Shown one piece after another: positions 57,202 to 64,000 of a DNA stretch of 64,000 nt (position 1 is the first letter of the stretch; each line of letters starts with the position of its first letter). The stretch is from Flavobacterium sp. IB48 (GTDB lineage Bacteria; Bacteroidota; Bacteroidia; Flavobacteriales; Flavobacteriaceae), in NCBI RefSeq assembly GCF_016405855.1, contig NZ_JAEFCA010000001.1:519316-583315 (forward strand), in the 5' to 3' direction. A program made the position numbers and the translations under genes. The notes beneath the pieces were generated by a model. It was not told the origin of the DNA, ran no database searches, and saw nothing but the letters and a program-made list of their open reading frames with translations.

Positions 57202-57897
57202 ATGCGCTTCAAACTTAATTTCTTGATTTTCCTTTTTACCATTTTTGGATTTAATACATATTCCCAAACCAAAACAAAAGCATCTTATGATTATCTTTTG
57301 TATTTGCCAAAAGACTATGCCAAAGGAACCAAAAAATATCCACTAGTAATTTATTTACATGGTGGTTCGCAAAAAGGGAATGATCTGAATAAACTAAAAG
57401 TCTACGGTCTTCCCTATTTAGTAGAAAAAGGTCAGGATTTTGATTTTATAATTGCCTCGCCTCAATGTCCCGACAATAAATACTGGTCAACAGAAAATTG
57501 GTTCGAAACATTATATGCCGATTTAGAATCAAAGTATAGAATAGATAAAAGTAGAATTTACATAACCGGCATTAGCATGGGCGGTTATGGAGCTTATATT
57601 ACCGCTTTAGATTTTCCTGATACATTTGCAGCTGTTGTTGCATTTTGTGGAGGAATTAACGACAGTGATCTAACGAGAGTCTGCAATCTCAGTAAAATTC
57701 CTGTTTGGGCTTTTCATGGCACAGCCGATGATAAAATTCCATTTAGTGAAACGGAGAGAATTGCGAAAGGCCTTGAGTCGTGCGAAACCAAAAACAATTT
57801 CAAGTTTACCCGTTTAGAAAATGAAGGTCATGAAATTCAGTATTTATACGAAACAAAACCTGAAATATATAAATGGATGCTTGAACAGAAGAAATAA
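57202..57897 (+). CDS. Secreted alpha/beta-hydrolase (carboxylesterase, PHB-depolymerase-like)
   Basis: 231 residues with a signal peptide (FLIFLFTIFGFNTYSQ). Oxyanion region VIYLHGGSQKGND, nucleophile in ITGISMGGYGAYIT, Asp in AFHGTADDKIPF and His in ENEGHEIQYLY. Fits small esterases of the dienelactone-hydrolase or LpqC kind. Placed between starch enzymes, it might remove acyl groups from modified glucans; that is inference. It overlaps no neighbour and starts after the susB terminator; 12 nt precede the next gene. Confidence 0.85.
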   Translation: MRFKLNFLIFLFTIFGFNTYSQTKTKASYDYLLYLPKDYAKGTKKYPLVIYLHGGSQKGNDLNKLKVYGLPYLVEKGQDFDFIIASPQCPDNKYWSTENWFETLYADLESKYRIDKSRIYITGISMGGYGAYITALDFPDTFAAVVAFCGGINDSDLTRVCNLSKIPVWAFHGTADDKIPFSETERIAKGLESCETKNNFKFTRLENEGHEIQYLYETKPEIYKWMLEQKK

Positions 57898-57909
57898 AAA
57901 ATACAAACT

Positions 57910-59772
57910 ATGAAAAACCAAAAAACATCACATCTCTATAAACTAATCCTTTTGGTTCTGTTGTTTTCCGCTTCCGCGAAAGCGCAAATCCAAAAAGTAG
58001 AACCACCATTTTGGTACGCAGGAATGAAAAATTCAGAACTGCAGATTATGTTCTACGGAAAAAATATTGCACAATATGAAGCTTCGGTTTCAAACAATGT
58101 TGCGATCAAAAATGTAGAAAAAACAGAAAACCCAAACTATCTTTTCGTAACCATCGATACCAAAGACGTAAAAGCTTCTGAACTAACTTTCTCCTTCAAA
58201 AACAATAATAAAGTTTCCTTTAAACAAAAATATGCTCTAAAAGAAAGAAGAGCCAATTCTGCAGAAAGAAAGAGCTACGATGCCTCTGACCTGATTTATC
58301 TAATCATGCCGGATCGTTTTGCTAACGGAAATCCGAAAAACGACAGCGACGCTTCTTTAACTGAAAAAGGAAACCGTCAAGATCCAAGCGGACGTCACGG
58401 TGGCGATATCGAAGGAATCATTAAAAACTTAGATTATATTTCGTCTCTTGGCGCAACTACAATTTGGAGCACGCCTTTATGCGAAGATAACGACAAACAG
58501 CATTCGTATCATACTTACGGACAGTCGGATGTTTATAAAATTGATCCGCGTTACGGAACTAATGACGATTATGCTCGTTTATCGGCAGAAATGCACAAAA
58601 AGAACATGAAACTGGTTATGGATTATGTAACCAATCACTGGGGAATTACGCATTGGATGATGAAAGATATTCCAACCAAAACATGGTTCAATCAATTCGA
58701 AACTTTCACGCAAACGCATCACAGACGAGAGGTAATAACCGATATTCACGCTTCAAAAATAGATCAGGAAGTTTGTGTTGATGGCTGGTTTGTTCCTTCA
58801 ATGCCAGATTTGAATCTTAGAAATCCTCTTGTTGCAAAATACTTAACGCAAAATGCTATTTGGTGGATTGAATTTGCTAATCTTGATGGGTTTAGAGTAG
58901 ATACTTACAACTATTCAGATAAAACTGCCATGGCAAATTGGGCAAAATCTATTACAGATGAATATCCGAACTTTAATATTGTAGGTGAAATCTGGATGCA
59001 CAATCAAGCGAATTTAGCTTTTTGGCAAAAAGACAGTAAAATTGGAGCTATTGAAAACTACAATTCAAACCTTCCTTCTGTAATGGATTTTACGCTTCAA
59101 AGCCAAATCACTTCTGCTTTCAGTGAAGATGAACCAAACTGGGACAGCGGATTGATTAAATTCTACAACAATTTTGCAATGGATTTTTTATATCCAAATA
59201 CCAATAACATTTTGATTTTTTCCGAAAATCATGATACAGATCGTATGAACGAAAAGTTCAAATATGATTTACCAAAATACAAACTGGCGATGACTTTGTT
59301 AGCAACAGTTCGTGGAATTCCGCAAATCTATTACGGTTCAGAAATCGGAATGGGTGGAGATAAAGGCAAAGGCGGCGATGCCGATATTCGTCAAGATTTC
59401 CCAGGCGGTTGGATTGGCGACAAAAACAATGCTTTTACAAAAGAAGGAAGAACTCCAGAACAAGCAGCTTATTTTGATTTCAGTTCGAAATTATTCAACT
59501 GGAGAAAATCAAACGAAGCGGTTCATTTCGGAAAAATGACGCATTACATTCCAGAAAATAACACGTATGTATATTTCAGATATACTGATGCTAAAACCGT
59601 AATGGTAGTTTTCAATAACAATGCAAAAGAACAGGTTGTAAAAACAAACCGTTTTAAAGAAAGCATCAAAAACTACAAATCTGGTAAAGATGTTATCACA
59701 GGAAAAACATTCGATTTAGCTTCTGAAATTACATTAGAACCAAAATCAGCTTTAGTTTTAGAATTAGAATAA
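57910..59772 (+). CDS. susA: Periplasmic neopullulanase/alpha-amylase (SusA-like GH13)
   Basis: 620 residues. Signal peptide (LILLVLLFSASAKAQ), cyclomaltodextrinase-type N-terminal domain (about 25-120, PPFWYAGMKNSELQIMFYG), then a GH13 barrel: LVMDYVTNHWG, nucleophile in GFRVDTYNYSDK, acid/base in IVGEIWMHNQ and third Asp in FSENHDTDRM. C-terminal beta domain. Cuts imported maltodextrins in the periplasm, complementing susB. Confidence 0.95.
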   Translation: MKNQKTSHLYKLILLVLLFSASAKAQIQKVEPPFWYAGMKNSELQIMFYGKNIAQYEASVSNNVAIKNVEKTENPNYLFVTIDTKDVKASELTFSFKNNNKVSFKQKYALKERRANSAERKSYDASDLIYLIMPDRFANGNPKNDSDASLTEKGNRQDPSGRHGGDIEGIIKNLDYISSLGATTIWSTPLCEDNDKQHSYHTYGQSDVYKIDPRYGTNDDYARLSAEMHKKNMKLVMDYVTNHWGITHWMMKDIPTKTWFNQFETFTQTHHRREVITDIHASKIDQEVCVDGWFVPSMPDLNLRNPLVAKYLTQNAIWWIEFANLDGFRVDTYNYSDKTAMANWAKSITDEYPNFNIVGEIWMHNQANLAFWQKDSKIGAIENYNSNLPSVMDFTLQSQITSAFSEDEPNWDSGLIKFYNNFAMDFLYPNTNNILIFSENHDTDRMNEKFKYDLPKYKLAMTLLATVRGIPQIYYGSEIGMGGDKGKGGDADIRQDFPGGWIGDKNNAFTKEGRTPEQAAYFDFSSKLFNWRKSNEAVHFGKMTHYIPENNTYVYFRYTDAKTVMVVFNNNAKEQVVKTNRFKESIKNYKSGKDVITGKTFDLASEITLEPKSALVLELE

Positions 59773-59803
59773 AGCTTAACCGCGAAGTTCGCAGTATCTT
59801 TTT

Positions 59804-59948
59804 GCCACAGATTATAAAGATTAGCACAGATTTGTTTGCCACGAATTTCACAAATTTTCACAAATTTAAATATGATAAATTAATTCGTGGAGATTCGTGT
59901 AATTCGTGGCAAAAGAAAAAAATCATTTTAATCTGTGTAATCTGTGGC
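59804..59948. repeat. Nested palindromic element (CCACAGATTA family)
   Basis: Outer words GCCACAG ... CTGTGGC and inner GCCACGAATT ... AATTCGTGGC form a long imperfect hairpin. Noncoding. Closely matches the element at 62522-62664 and shares outer words with 1729-1788. Confidence 0.8.
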
Positions 59949-59990
59949 TATTTTTTTCAACATGATGTTTATCTAAAAAACTCTTAAATA

Positions 59991-61652
59991 ATGAAAAAAT
60001 ACACTTTCCTTTATCTATCTTTAGTATACTTAATAATGAGTTGTTCTGGCTCAAAATCAGTTACAATGAATAATACTTCGAAAACACCTTTCGTTTGGGA
60101 AGGAGCAAATGTTTATTTTTTACTTACAGATCGTTTTTACAACGGAGATACTTCAAACGATGTTAATTTTAACCGAACCAAAACTCCCGGAAAACTTCGC
60201 GGATTTGAAGGCGGTGACATCATCGGAATCACTAAAAAAATCGAATCAGGATATTTTGAAAAATTAGGAATCAATGCCATTTGGCTTACGCCGATTGTCG
60301 AGCAAATTCACGACGGCGTTGATGAGGGAACTGGACTTAGCTACGGTTTTCACGGCTATTGGGCAAAAGATTGGACAGCTTTAGACCCAAACTTTGGAAC
60401 CAAAGAAGATTTAGCCAATTTGGTAAAAAAAGCACACGAAAAAGGCATCAGAATCATTCTGGATGGCGTAATTAATCATACCGGACCAGTAACTCCCGAA
60501 GATCCCGTTTGGCCTTCTGACTGGGTAAGAACCGGCGTTGTCTGCGATTATAAATCATTCGAAAATACAACGATGTGTACTTTGGTAGAAAATCTTCCAG
60601 ATGTAAGAACAGAAAGTACTCAGGAAGTAGCGCTCCCTCCTTTTTTAATTGAAAAATGGAAAAAAGAAGGTCGTTACGAAAAAGAAGTATCTTCTTTGGA
60701 TGAATTTTTCAAAAGAACAAATTATCCAAGAACACCAAAATATTACATCATTAAATGGCTTACAGATTACATTTTAGAATTTGGAATTGATGGTTACCGA
60801 GGAGATACTGTAAAACATACCGACGAAAACGTTTGGGCAGATTTTAAAAAAGAATGCGATTATGCATTTGAAACCTGGAAAAAACATCATCCAATGCAGG
60901 TTTTAGACCAAAATCCGTTTTACACGATTGCCGAAGTTTACGGTTACGGAATCAGCGGTGGTCAGGATTATGATTTTGGAGATCGAAAAGTCAATTATTT
61001 TCAAAATGGTTTCAACAGCATGATCAATTTTGAGTTTAAATGGAATGCAGCACAAAACGATTACGAAGGTTTATTTTCTAAATATTCGAATGCACTTAAC
61101 AATGACTTAAAAGGATATTCTGTCCTTAATTATATGTCTTCTCACGACGACGGACAGCCTTTTGATGCCAACAGAACAAAAAGCATTGAAACAGCAAACA
61201 AACTACTGCTTTCTCCTGGAATGTCTCAGGTTTATTATGGAGATGAATCGGCACGATCTTTAGTTGTCGAAGGAACTCAGGGCGATGCCACTTTACGTTC
61301 TAATATGAATTGGGAGGATATTCAGAACAATCCTGAAACACAAAAAACACTTTTACATTGGCAAAAATTAGGTCAGTTTAGACGAAATCACCCTGCTGTT
61401 GGTGCTGGTGTTCACAAATTGATTAATCCGTATCCTTATACTTTTTCCAGAACGTTTACAAAAGGCTCTTTTACAGATAAAGTAGTGATGGGAGTAGATT
61501 TACCAAAAGGCAGAAAAGAACTTCCTGTTGGCGACGTCTTTCCAAACGGAACTAAATTAAAAGATAATTACTCAAATCAAGAAGTTGAAGTTATTGATGG
61601 AAAAGTGATTATTGACAATGATTTTGATATTGTTTTATTAGAAGAGATTTAA
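59991..61652 (+). CDS. Lipoprotein alpha-amylase family protein (GH13)
   Basis: 553 residues with a lipobox (VYLIMSC, Cys 18) so likely anchored at the outer membrane. Barrel motifs: VYFLLTDRFYNGDTSND, FHGYWAKDWTALDPNFG, IILDGVINHTG, nucleophile in DGYRGDTVKHTDEN, acid/base in YTIAEVYGYG and third Asp in MSSHDDGQPF. No type IX domain. A third amylase type in the locus, likely the surface SusG-like activity by location; specificity unknown. Confidence 0.93.
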   Translation: MKKYTFLYLSLVYLIMSCSGSKSVTMNNTSKTPFVWEGANVYFLLTDRFYNGDTSNDVNFNRTKTPGKLRGFEGGDIIGITKKIESGYFEKLGINAIWLTPIVEQIHDGVDEGTGLSYGFHGYWAKDWTALDPNFGTKEDLANLVKKAHEKGIRIILDGVINHTGPVTPEDPVWPSDWVRTGVVCDYKSFENTTMCTLVENLPDVRTESTQEVALPPFLIEKWKKEGRYEKEVSSLDEFFKRTNYPRTPKYYIIKWLTDYILEFGIDGYRGDTVKHTDENVWADFKKECDYAFETWKKHHPMQVLDQNPFYTIAEVYGYGISGGQDYDFGDRKVNYFQNGFNSMINFEFKWNAAQNDYEGLFSKYSNALNNDLKGYSVLNYMSSHDDGQPFDANRTKSIETANKLLLSPGMSQVYYGDESARSLVVEGTQGDATLRSNMNWEDIQNNPETQKTLLHWQKLGQFRRNHPAVGAGVHKLINPYPYTFSRTFTKGSFTDKVVMGVDLPKGRKELPVGDVFPNGTKLKDNYSNQEVEVIDGKVIIDNDFDIVLLEEI

Positions 61653-61660
61653 AATACTTT

Positions 61661-61784
61661 TCTCTCGCAGATTTAGGAAATTGAGCAGATAATTTAAAAG
61701 CAATCTGCCGAATCTGCAAAATCTGCGAGAGACATAATTTACCACGGATTTAAAAATCACTTTAATCCTTTTAATCTGTGGCTA
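61661..61784. repeat. Palindromic element (TCTCTCGCAGATTT) plus CCACAGATTA half-element
   Basis: Arms 61661-61674 and 61719-61732 are perfect complements (TCTCTCGCAGATTT / AAATCTGCGAGAGA). A further ACCACGGATT ... AATCTGTGGCT segment follows at 61741-61784. Confidence 0.75.
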
Positions 61785-61806
61785 TTATTTTTCCTTTGCT
61801 CCTTTG

Positions 61807-61814
61807 TACCTTTG
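61807..61814 (+). promoter_or_regulatory. -7 element for the glycerophosphodiesterase gene
   Basis: TACCTTTG, 20 nt before the ATG at 61835. The -33 position lacks TTTG. Confidence 0.4.
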
Positions 61815-61834
61815 CAACTCTGAACCTTTATAAA

Positions 61835-62518
61835 ATGAATGTTTTAAAGATTGCACATCGAGGTGCCAAAGCCTACGAACCCGAAAATACTTTACAAGCT
61901 TTCCAAAAAGCATTAAACCTAAATTCAGACGGAATTGAACTTGATGTTCAATTAAGCTCTGATGGGCATATCATCGTAATTCACGATGAAACCATCGACA
62001 GAACAACCAATGGAAAAGGTTTAGTGGGTGATTTTACTCTAGCAGAATTAGAATCATTTTTAATTGATGGAAAATACCAAATCCCAACTTTAATCGAAGT
62101 TTTTGATTTGGTTGACAAAAAATGCCTGATCAATATCGAATTAAAAGGCTTAGGAACTGCACCGAAAGTTGTCAGCTTAATTGAAGAATATATTTCAAAA
62201 AAAGACTGGAATTACAATCATTTTATCATTTCAAGTTTCGAATGGAATATGTTGGAGGAAACATCAAACCTAAATCCAAATATTCCGATTGGTGTTTTAA
62301 CAGAAGAAAATGTTGAAACCGCTTTGGCTTTCGCCGAAAAAATAAAAGCAAAAGCCATACATCCTGATTTTAATTTATTGAATAACGAAAATGTGCAACA
62401 AATGCAGGAAAAAGGATTTCTGGTTTTACCTTGGACAGTAAACACAGAAGAAGACATTCAAAAAGTAAAAAGTTATCAAGTAAACGGAATTATCTCTGAT
62501 AATCCAGACAAAATATAA
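61835..62518 (+). CDS. Glycerophosphodiester phosphodiesterase
   Basis: 227 residues. GDPD TIM-barrel signatures: IAHRGAKAYEPENTLQAFQ near the start, GIELDVQLSSDGHIIVIHDE (metal Glu/Asp and His), INIELKGLG and LPWTVNTEEDIQ. Hydrolyses glycerophosphodiesters to glycerol-3-phosphate. The ATG at 61835 (MNVLKIAHRG) puts the catalytic strand at the usual place; the 19 codons upstream would lie inside the repeat and promoter region. Cytosolic; no signal peptide. Confidence 0.92.
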   Translation: MNVLKIAHRGAKAYEPENTLQAFQKALNLNSDGIELDVQLSSDGHIIVIHDETIDRTTNGKGLVGDFTLAELESFLIDGKYQIPTLIEVFDLVDKKCLINIELKGLGTAPKVVSLIEEYISKKDWNYNHFIISSFEWNMLEETSNLNPNIPIGVLTEENVETALAFAEKIKAKAIHPDFNLLNNENVQQMQEKGFLVLPWTVNTEEDIQKVKSYQVNGIISDNPDKI

Positions 62519-62521
62519 ATA

Positions 62522-62702
62522 GCCACAGATTACGCAGATTAACACAGATTTGTTTGCCACGAATTTCACGAATTGACACAAATTTATCATCCTAAAATAA
62601 TTCGCGGAAATTAGTGTAATTCGTGGCGAAAGAAAAAATCCTTTTAATCTGTGTAATCTGTGGCAAGAAAAAAAATTAGTGCCAATTCGTGTAATTTGTG
62701 GC
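62522..62702. repeat. Nested palindromic element (CCACAGATTA family)
   Basis: GCCACAGATTAC (62522-62533) pairs with GTAATCTGTGGC (ending 62664), enclosing GCCACGAATTTCAC and AATTCGTGGC. An extra GTGTAATTTGTGGC follows up to about 62702. Noncoding. Confidence 0.8.
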
Positions 62703-62715
62703 AACTCAAAAAAAT

Positions 62716-63924
62716 ATGATCAAAAATTTCGACATAATAATTGTTGGCGGAGGCGCTGCAGGTTTTTTTACCGCAATTAATATTGCAGAGAAAAATCCGA
62801 AACTGAAAATTGCTATTTTAGAAAGAGGAAAAGAAGTGCTTTCTAAAGTCCGTGTTTCCGGAGGAGGAAGATGCAATGTCACGCACGCTTGTTTTGAACC
62901 AAACGAGTTGGTTAAATTTTATCCTCGTGGCGAAAAAGAACTTCGTGGGCCATTTCACCAATTTTGTTCGGGTGATACAATTGAATGGTTCGAGAAACAT
63001 GGCGTAGAATTAAAAATTGAAGAAGACGGAAGAATGTTTCCGGTTTCAAACTCTTCACAAACTATTATCGATTGCTTCTTAAAAGCAACTGAAAAATTAG
63101 GCATAAAAGTTTTGACAGGACAAAGTGTACAATCCATTTTCAAAAAAGAAAATCATTGGAAAATTGATACACAAACTGATAATTATGCTGCCGAAAAATT
63201 AGTAATGGCAACGGGAAGTAATCCCAAAATCTGGGAAATGCTTCAGGAACACGGACACGCAATTGTAAGCCCCGTTCCTTCCCTATTTACTTTCAATATC
63301 AAAGATTCTAGAATTAAAGAATTACCAGGAGTTGCAGCACAAGTTACCGTAAATGTAAAAGAGACGAAACTAGAATCGACAGGACCTTTGTTAATTACAC
63401 ATTGGGGAATGAGCGGACCTGCAATTCTGAAACTTTCGGCTTGGGGCGCACGCATTCTGCACGACAAAAATTATCAATTTACCATTTTTGTGAATTGGTT
63501 AAATGATGTTGATTTTGAAGATGCAGAAAAAGTCCTAAAAGATTTAAAACAAGAACACGCTAAAAAAGCCGTTTCTAAAAAATCTCCTTTTGACTTTCCG
63601 AATCGTTTGTGGGAAAGTTTGGTTCTAGCTTCGGGGATTGATTCTGAAACGAAATGGGCAGATTTATCTAAAAACCAATTGCAAAACCTAGCTTCACAAT
63701 TAACAAAAGCTGAATTTAAAGTAAACGGAAAAAGTACTTTTAAGGAAGAATTTGTAACGGCAGGCGGAATCGATTTAAAGGAAATCAACTTTAAAACCAT
63801 GGAAAGCAAAATTCACGAAAACCTTTATTTTGCTGGTGAAATTGTAAACATCGACGCTATTACAGGCGGATTTAATTTTCAGAATGCCTGGACAAGCGGG
63901 TTCATTCTGGCTCAAAATATTTAA
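62716..63924 (+). CDS. NAD(P)/FAD-dependent oxidoreductase, YhiN/HI0933 family
   Basis: 403 residues. FAD-binding Rossmann motif IIIVGGGAAGFFTAINIAE, the family block LSKVRVSGGGRCNVTHACFE, and the end motif FAGEIVNIDAITGGFNFQNAW. Function in the cell is not well known (a flavoprotein, possibly a reductase). The ATG at 62716 is preferred since six codons upstream lie in the repeat. The next gene begins 6 nt after its stop. Confidence 0.92.
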   Translation: MIKNFDIIIVGGGAAGFFTAINIAEKNPKLKIAILERGKEVLSKVRVSGGGRCNVTHACFEPNELVKFYPRGEKELRGPFHQFCSGDTIEWFEKHGVELKIEEDGRMFPVSNSSQTIIDCFLKATEKLGIKVLTGQSVQSIFKKENHWKIDTQTDNYAAEKLVMATGSNPKIWEMLQEHGHAIVSPVPSLFTFNIKDSRIKELPGVAAQVTVNVKETKLESTGPLLITHWGMSGPAILKLSAWGARILHDKNYQFTIFVNWLNDVDFEDAEKVLKDLKQEHAKKAVSKKSPFDFPNRLWESLVLASGIDSETKWADLSKNQLQNLASQLTKAEFKVNGKSTFKEEFVTAGGIDLKEINFKTMESKIHENLYFAGEIVNIDAITGGFNFQNAWTSGFILAQNI

Positions 63925-63930
63925 TATAAA

Positions 63931-64000
63931 ATGAAATTTAAAGGAATTATTTTTGATTTAGACGGAACGCTAGTAGATTCATTACATGACATTTCAGATG
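63931..64000 (+). CDS. HAD-family phosphatase, N-terminal fragment (runs off window)
   Basis: The first 23 residues are visible. IIFDLDGTLVDS carries the HAD nucleophile DxD and resembles phosphoglycolate phosphatase (Gph) starts. The rest lies beyond the window, so the substrate cannot be told. Confidence 0.85.
   Translation, partial: MKFKGIIFDLDGTLVDSLHDISD

Noticed and set aside
59802..59987. Plus-strand open frame of 61 codons before the lipoprotein amylase
   Set aside because: It is made wholly of the CCACAGATTA/CCACGAATT palindromic element.
59804..62702. Possible CRISPR array from repeated CCACAGATTA/CCACGAATT words
   Set aside because: Spacing is irregular, the words are arms of palindromes, and two genes lie between the copies; no cas genes are present.
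63474..63809. Minus-strand frame of 111 codons inside the YhiN-family gene
   Set aside because: It is a shadow of a strongly supported coding region on the other strand.

Overview
The window is chromosomal DNA from a member of the Bacteroidota, most likely a Flavobacterium or close relative. The signs are strong A+T bias, a short primary sigma factor without region 1.1, Bacteroidota-type promoters (TTTG, about 19 nt, TAnnTTTG), a SusC/SusD/SusE starch system, a type IX secretion sorting domain on one amylase, and intergenic palindromes built from words such as CCACAGATTA and CTCCAGCTTTAGCTGGAG. No phage, insertion sequence, rRNA operon or CRISPR array was seen.

Layout. 1-19034 holds housekeeping and envelope genes: the end of a large surface protein, rpoD, rpe, a secreted glutaminase, a lipoprotein nuclease, a C-terminal processing protease, then surE / small membrane protein / lpxB / NlpC-P60 lipoprotein / comEC. 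Three thioredoxin-fold paralogs follow, two without the CxxC, and then two POT peptide transporters with a DPP-IV peptidase. 19215-21532 carries HMG-CoA reductase and a GYDIA-type GHMP kinase (mevalonate pathway). 21564-25190 carries two paralogous small genes and a PpiD-like chaperone; a fossil of the chaperone's 3' end lies between the paralogs, showing an old tandem duplication. 25298-29322 is a run of coaX, an outer-membrane protein, lptC, a small membrane protein and a CNNM/CBS protein. tRNA-Phe has a textbook promoter. An MFS symporter with a partner small protein follows.

The accessory core is 31810-61652, a starch/maltose utilisation locus. It has a T9SS-secreted GH13 amylase, SusE-like, SusD and SusC proteins, a divergent LacI-family regulator, and then MFS sugar transporter, beta-phosphoglucomutase, GH65 phosphorylase, GH97 alpha-glucosidase, an esterase and two GH13 enzymes. 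Starch is bound and cut at the surface, trimmed in the periplasm, imported as maltose, phosphorolysed and isomerised to glucose-6-phosphate. A LacI-type palindrome (core AACGT, right flank TAGTGTT) recurs before the amylase, before susC and beyond the susE-like gene.

Sitting inside that locus (34890-43109) is the most interesting system: two small double-glycine-leader, cysteine-rich peptides, a hairpin attenuator, two unrelated DxD-bearing glycosyltransferase-like proteins, a VKOR-DsbA fusion with a C39-like N-terminus, a C39-peptidase ABC exporter and an HlyD-type adaptor. This gene set parallels glycocin (sublancin-type) clusters and may make a disulfide-bonded, possibly glycosylated, secreted peptide.

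61835-64000 returns to general genes: a glycerophosphodiesterase, a YhiN-family flavoprotein and the start of a HAD phosphatase.
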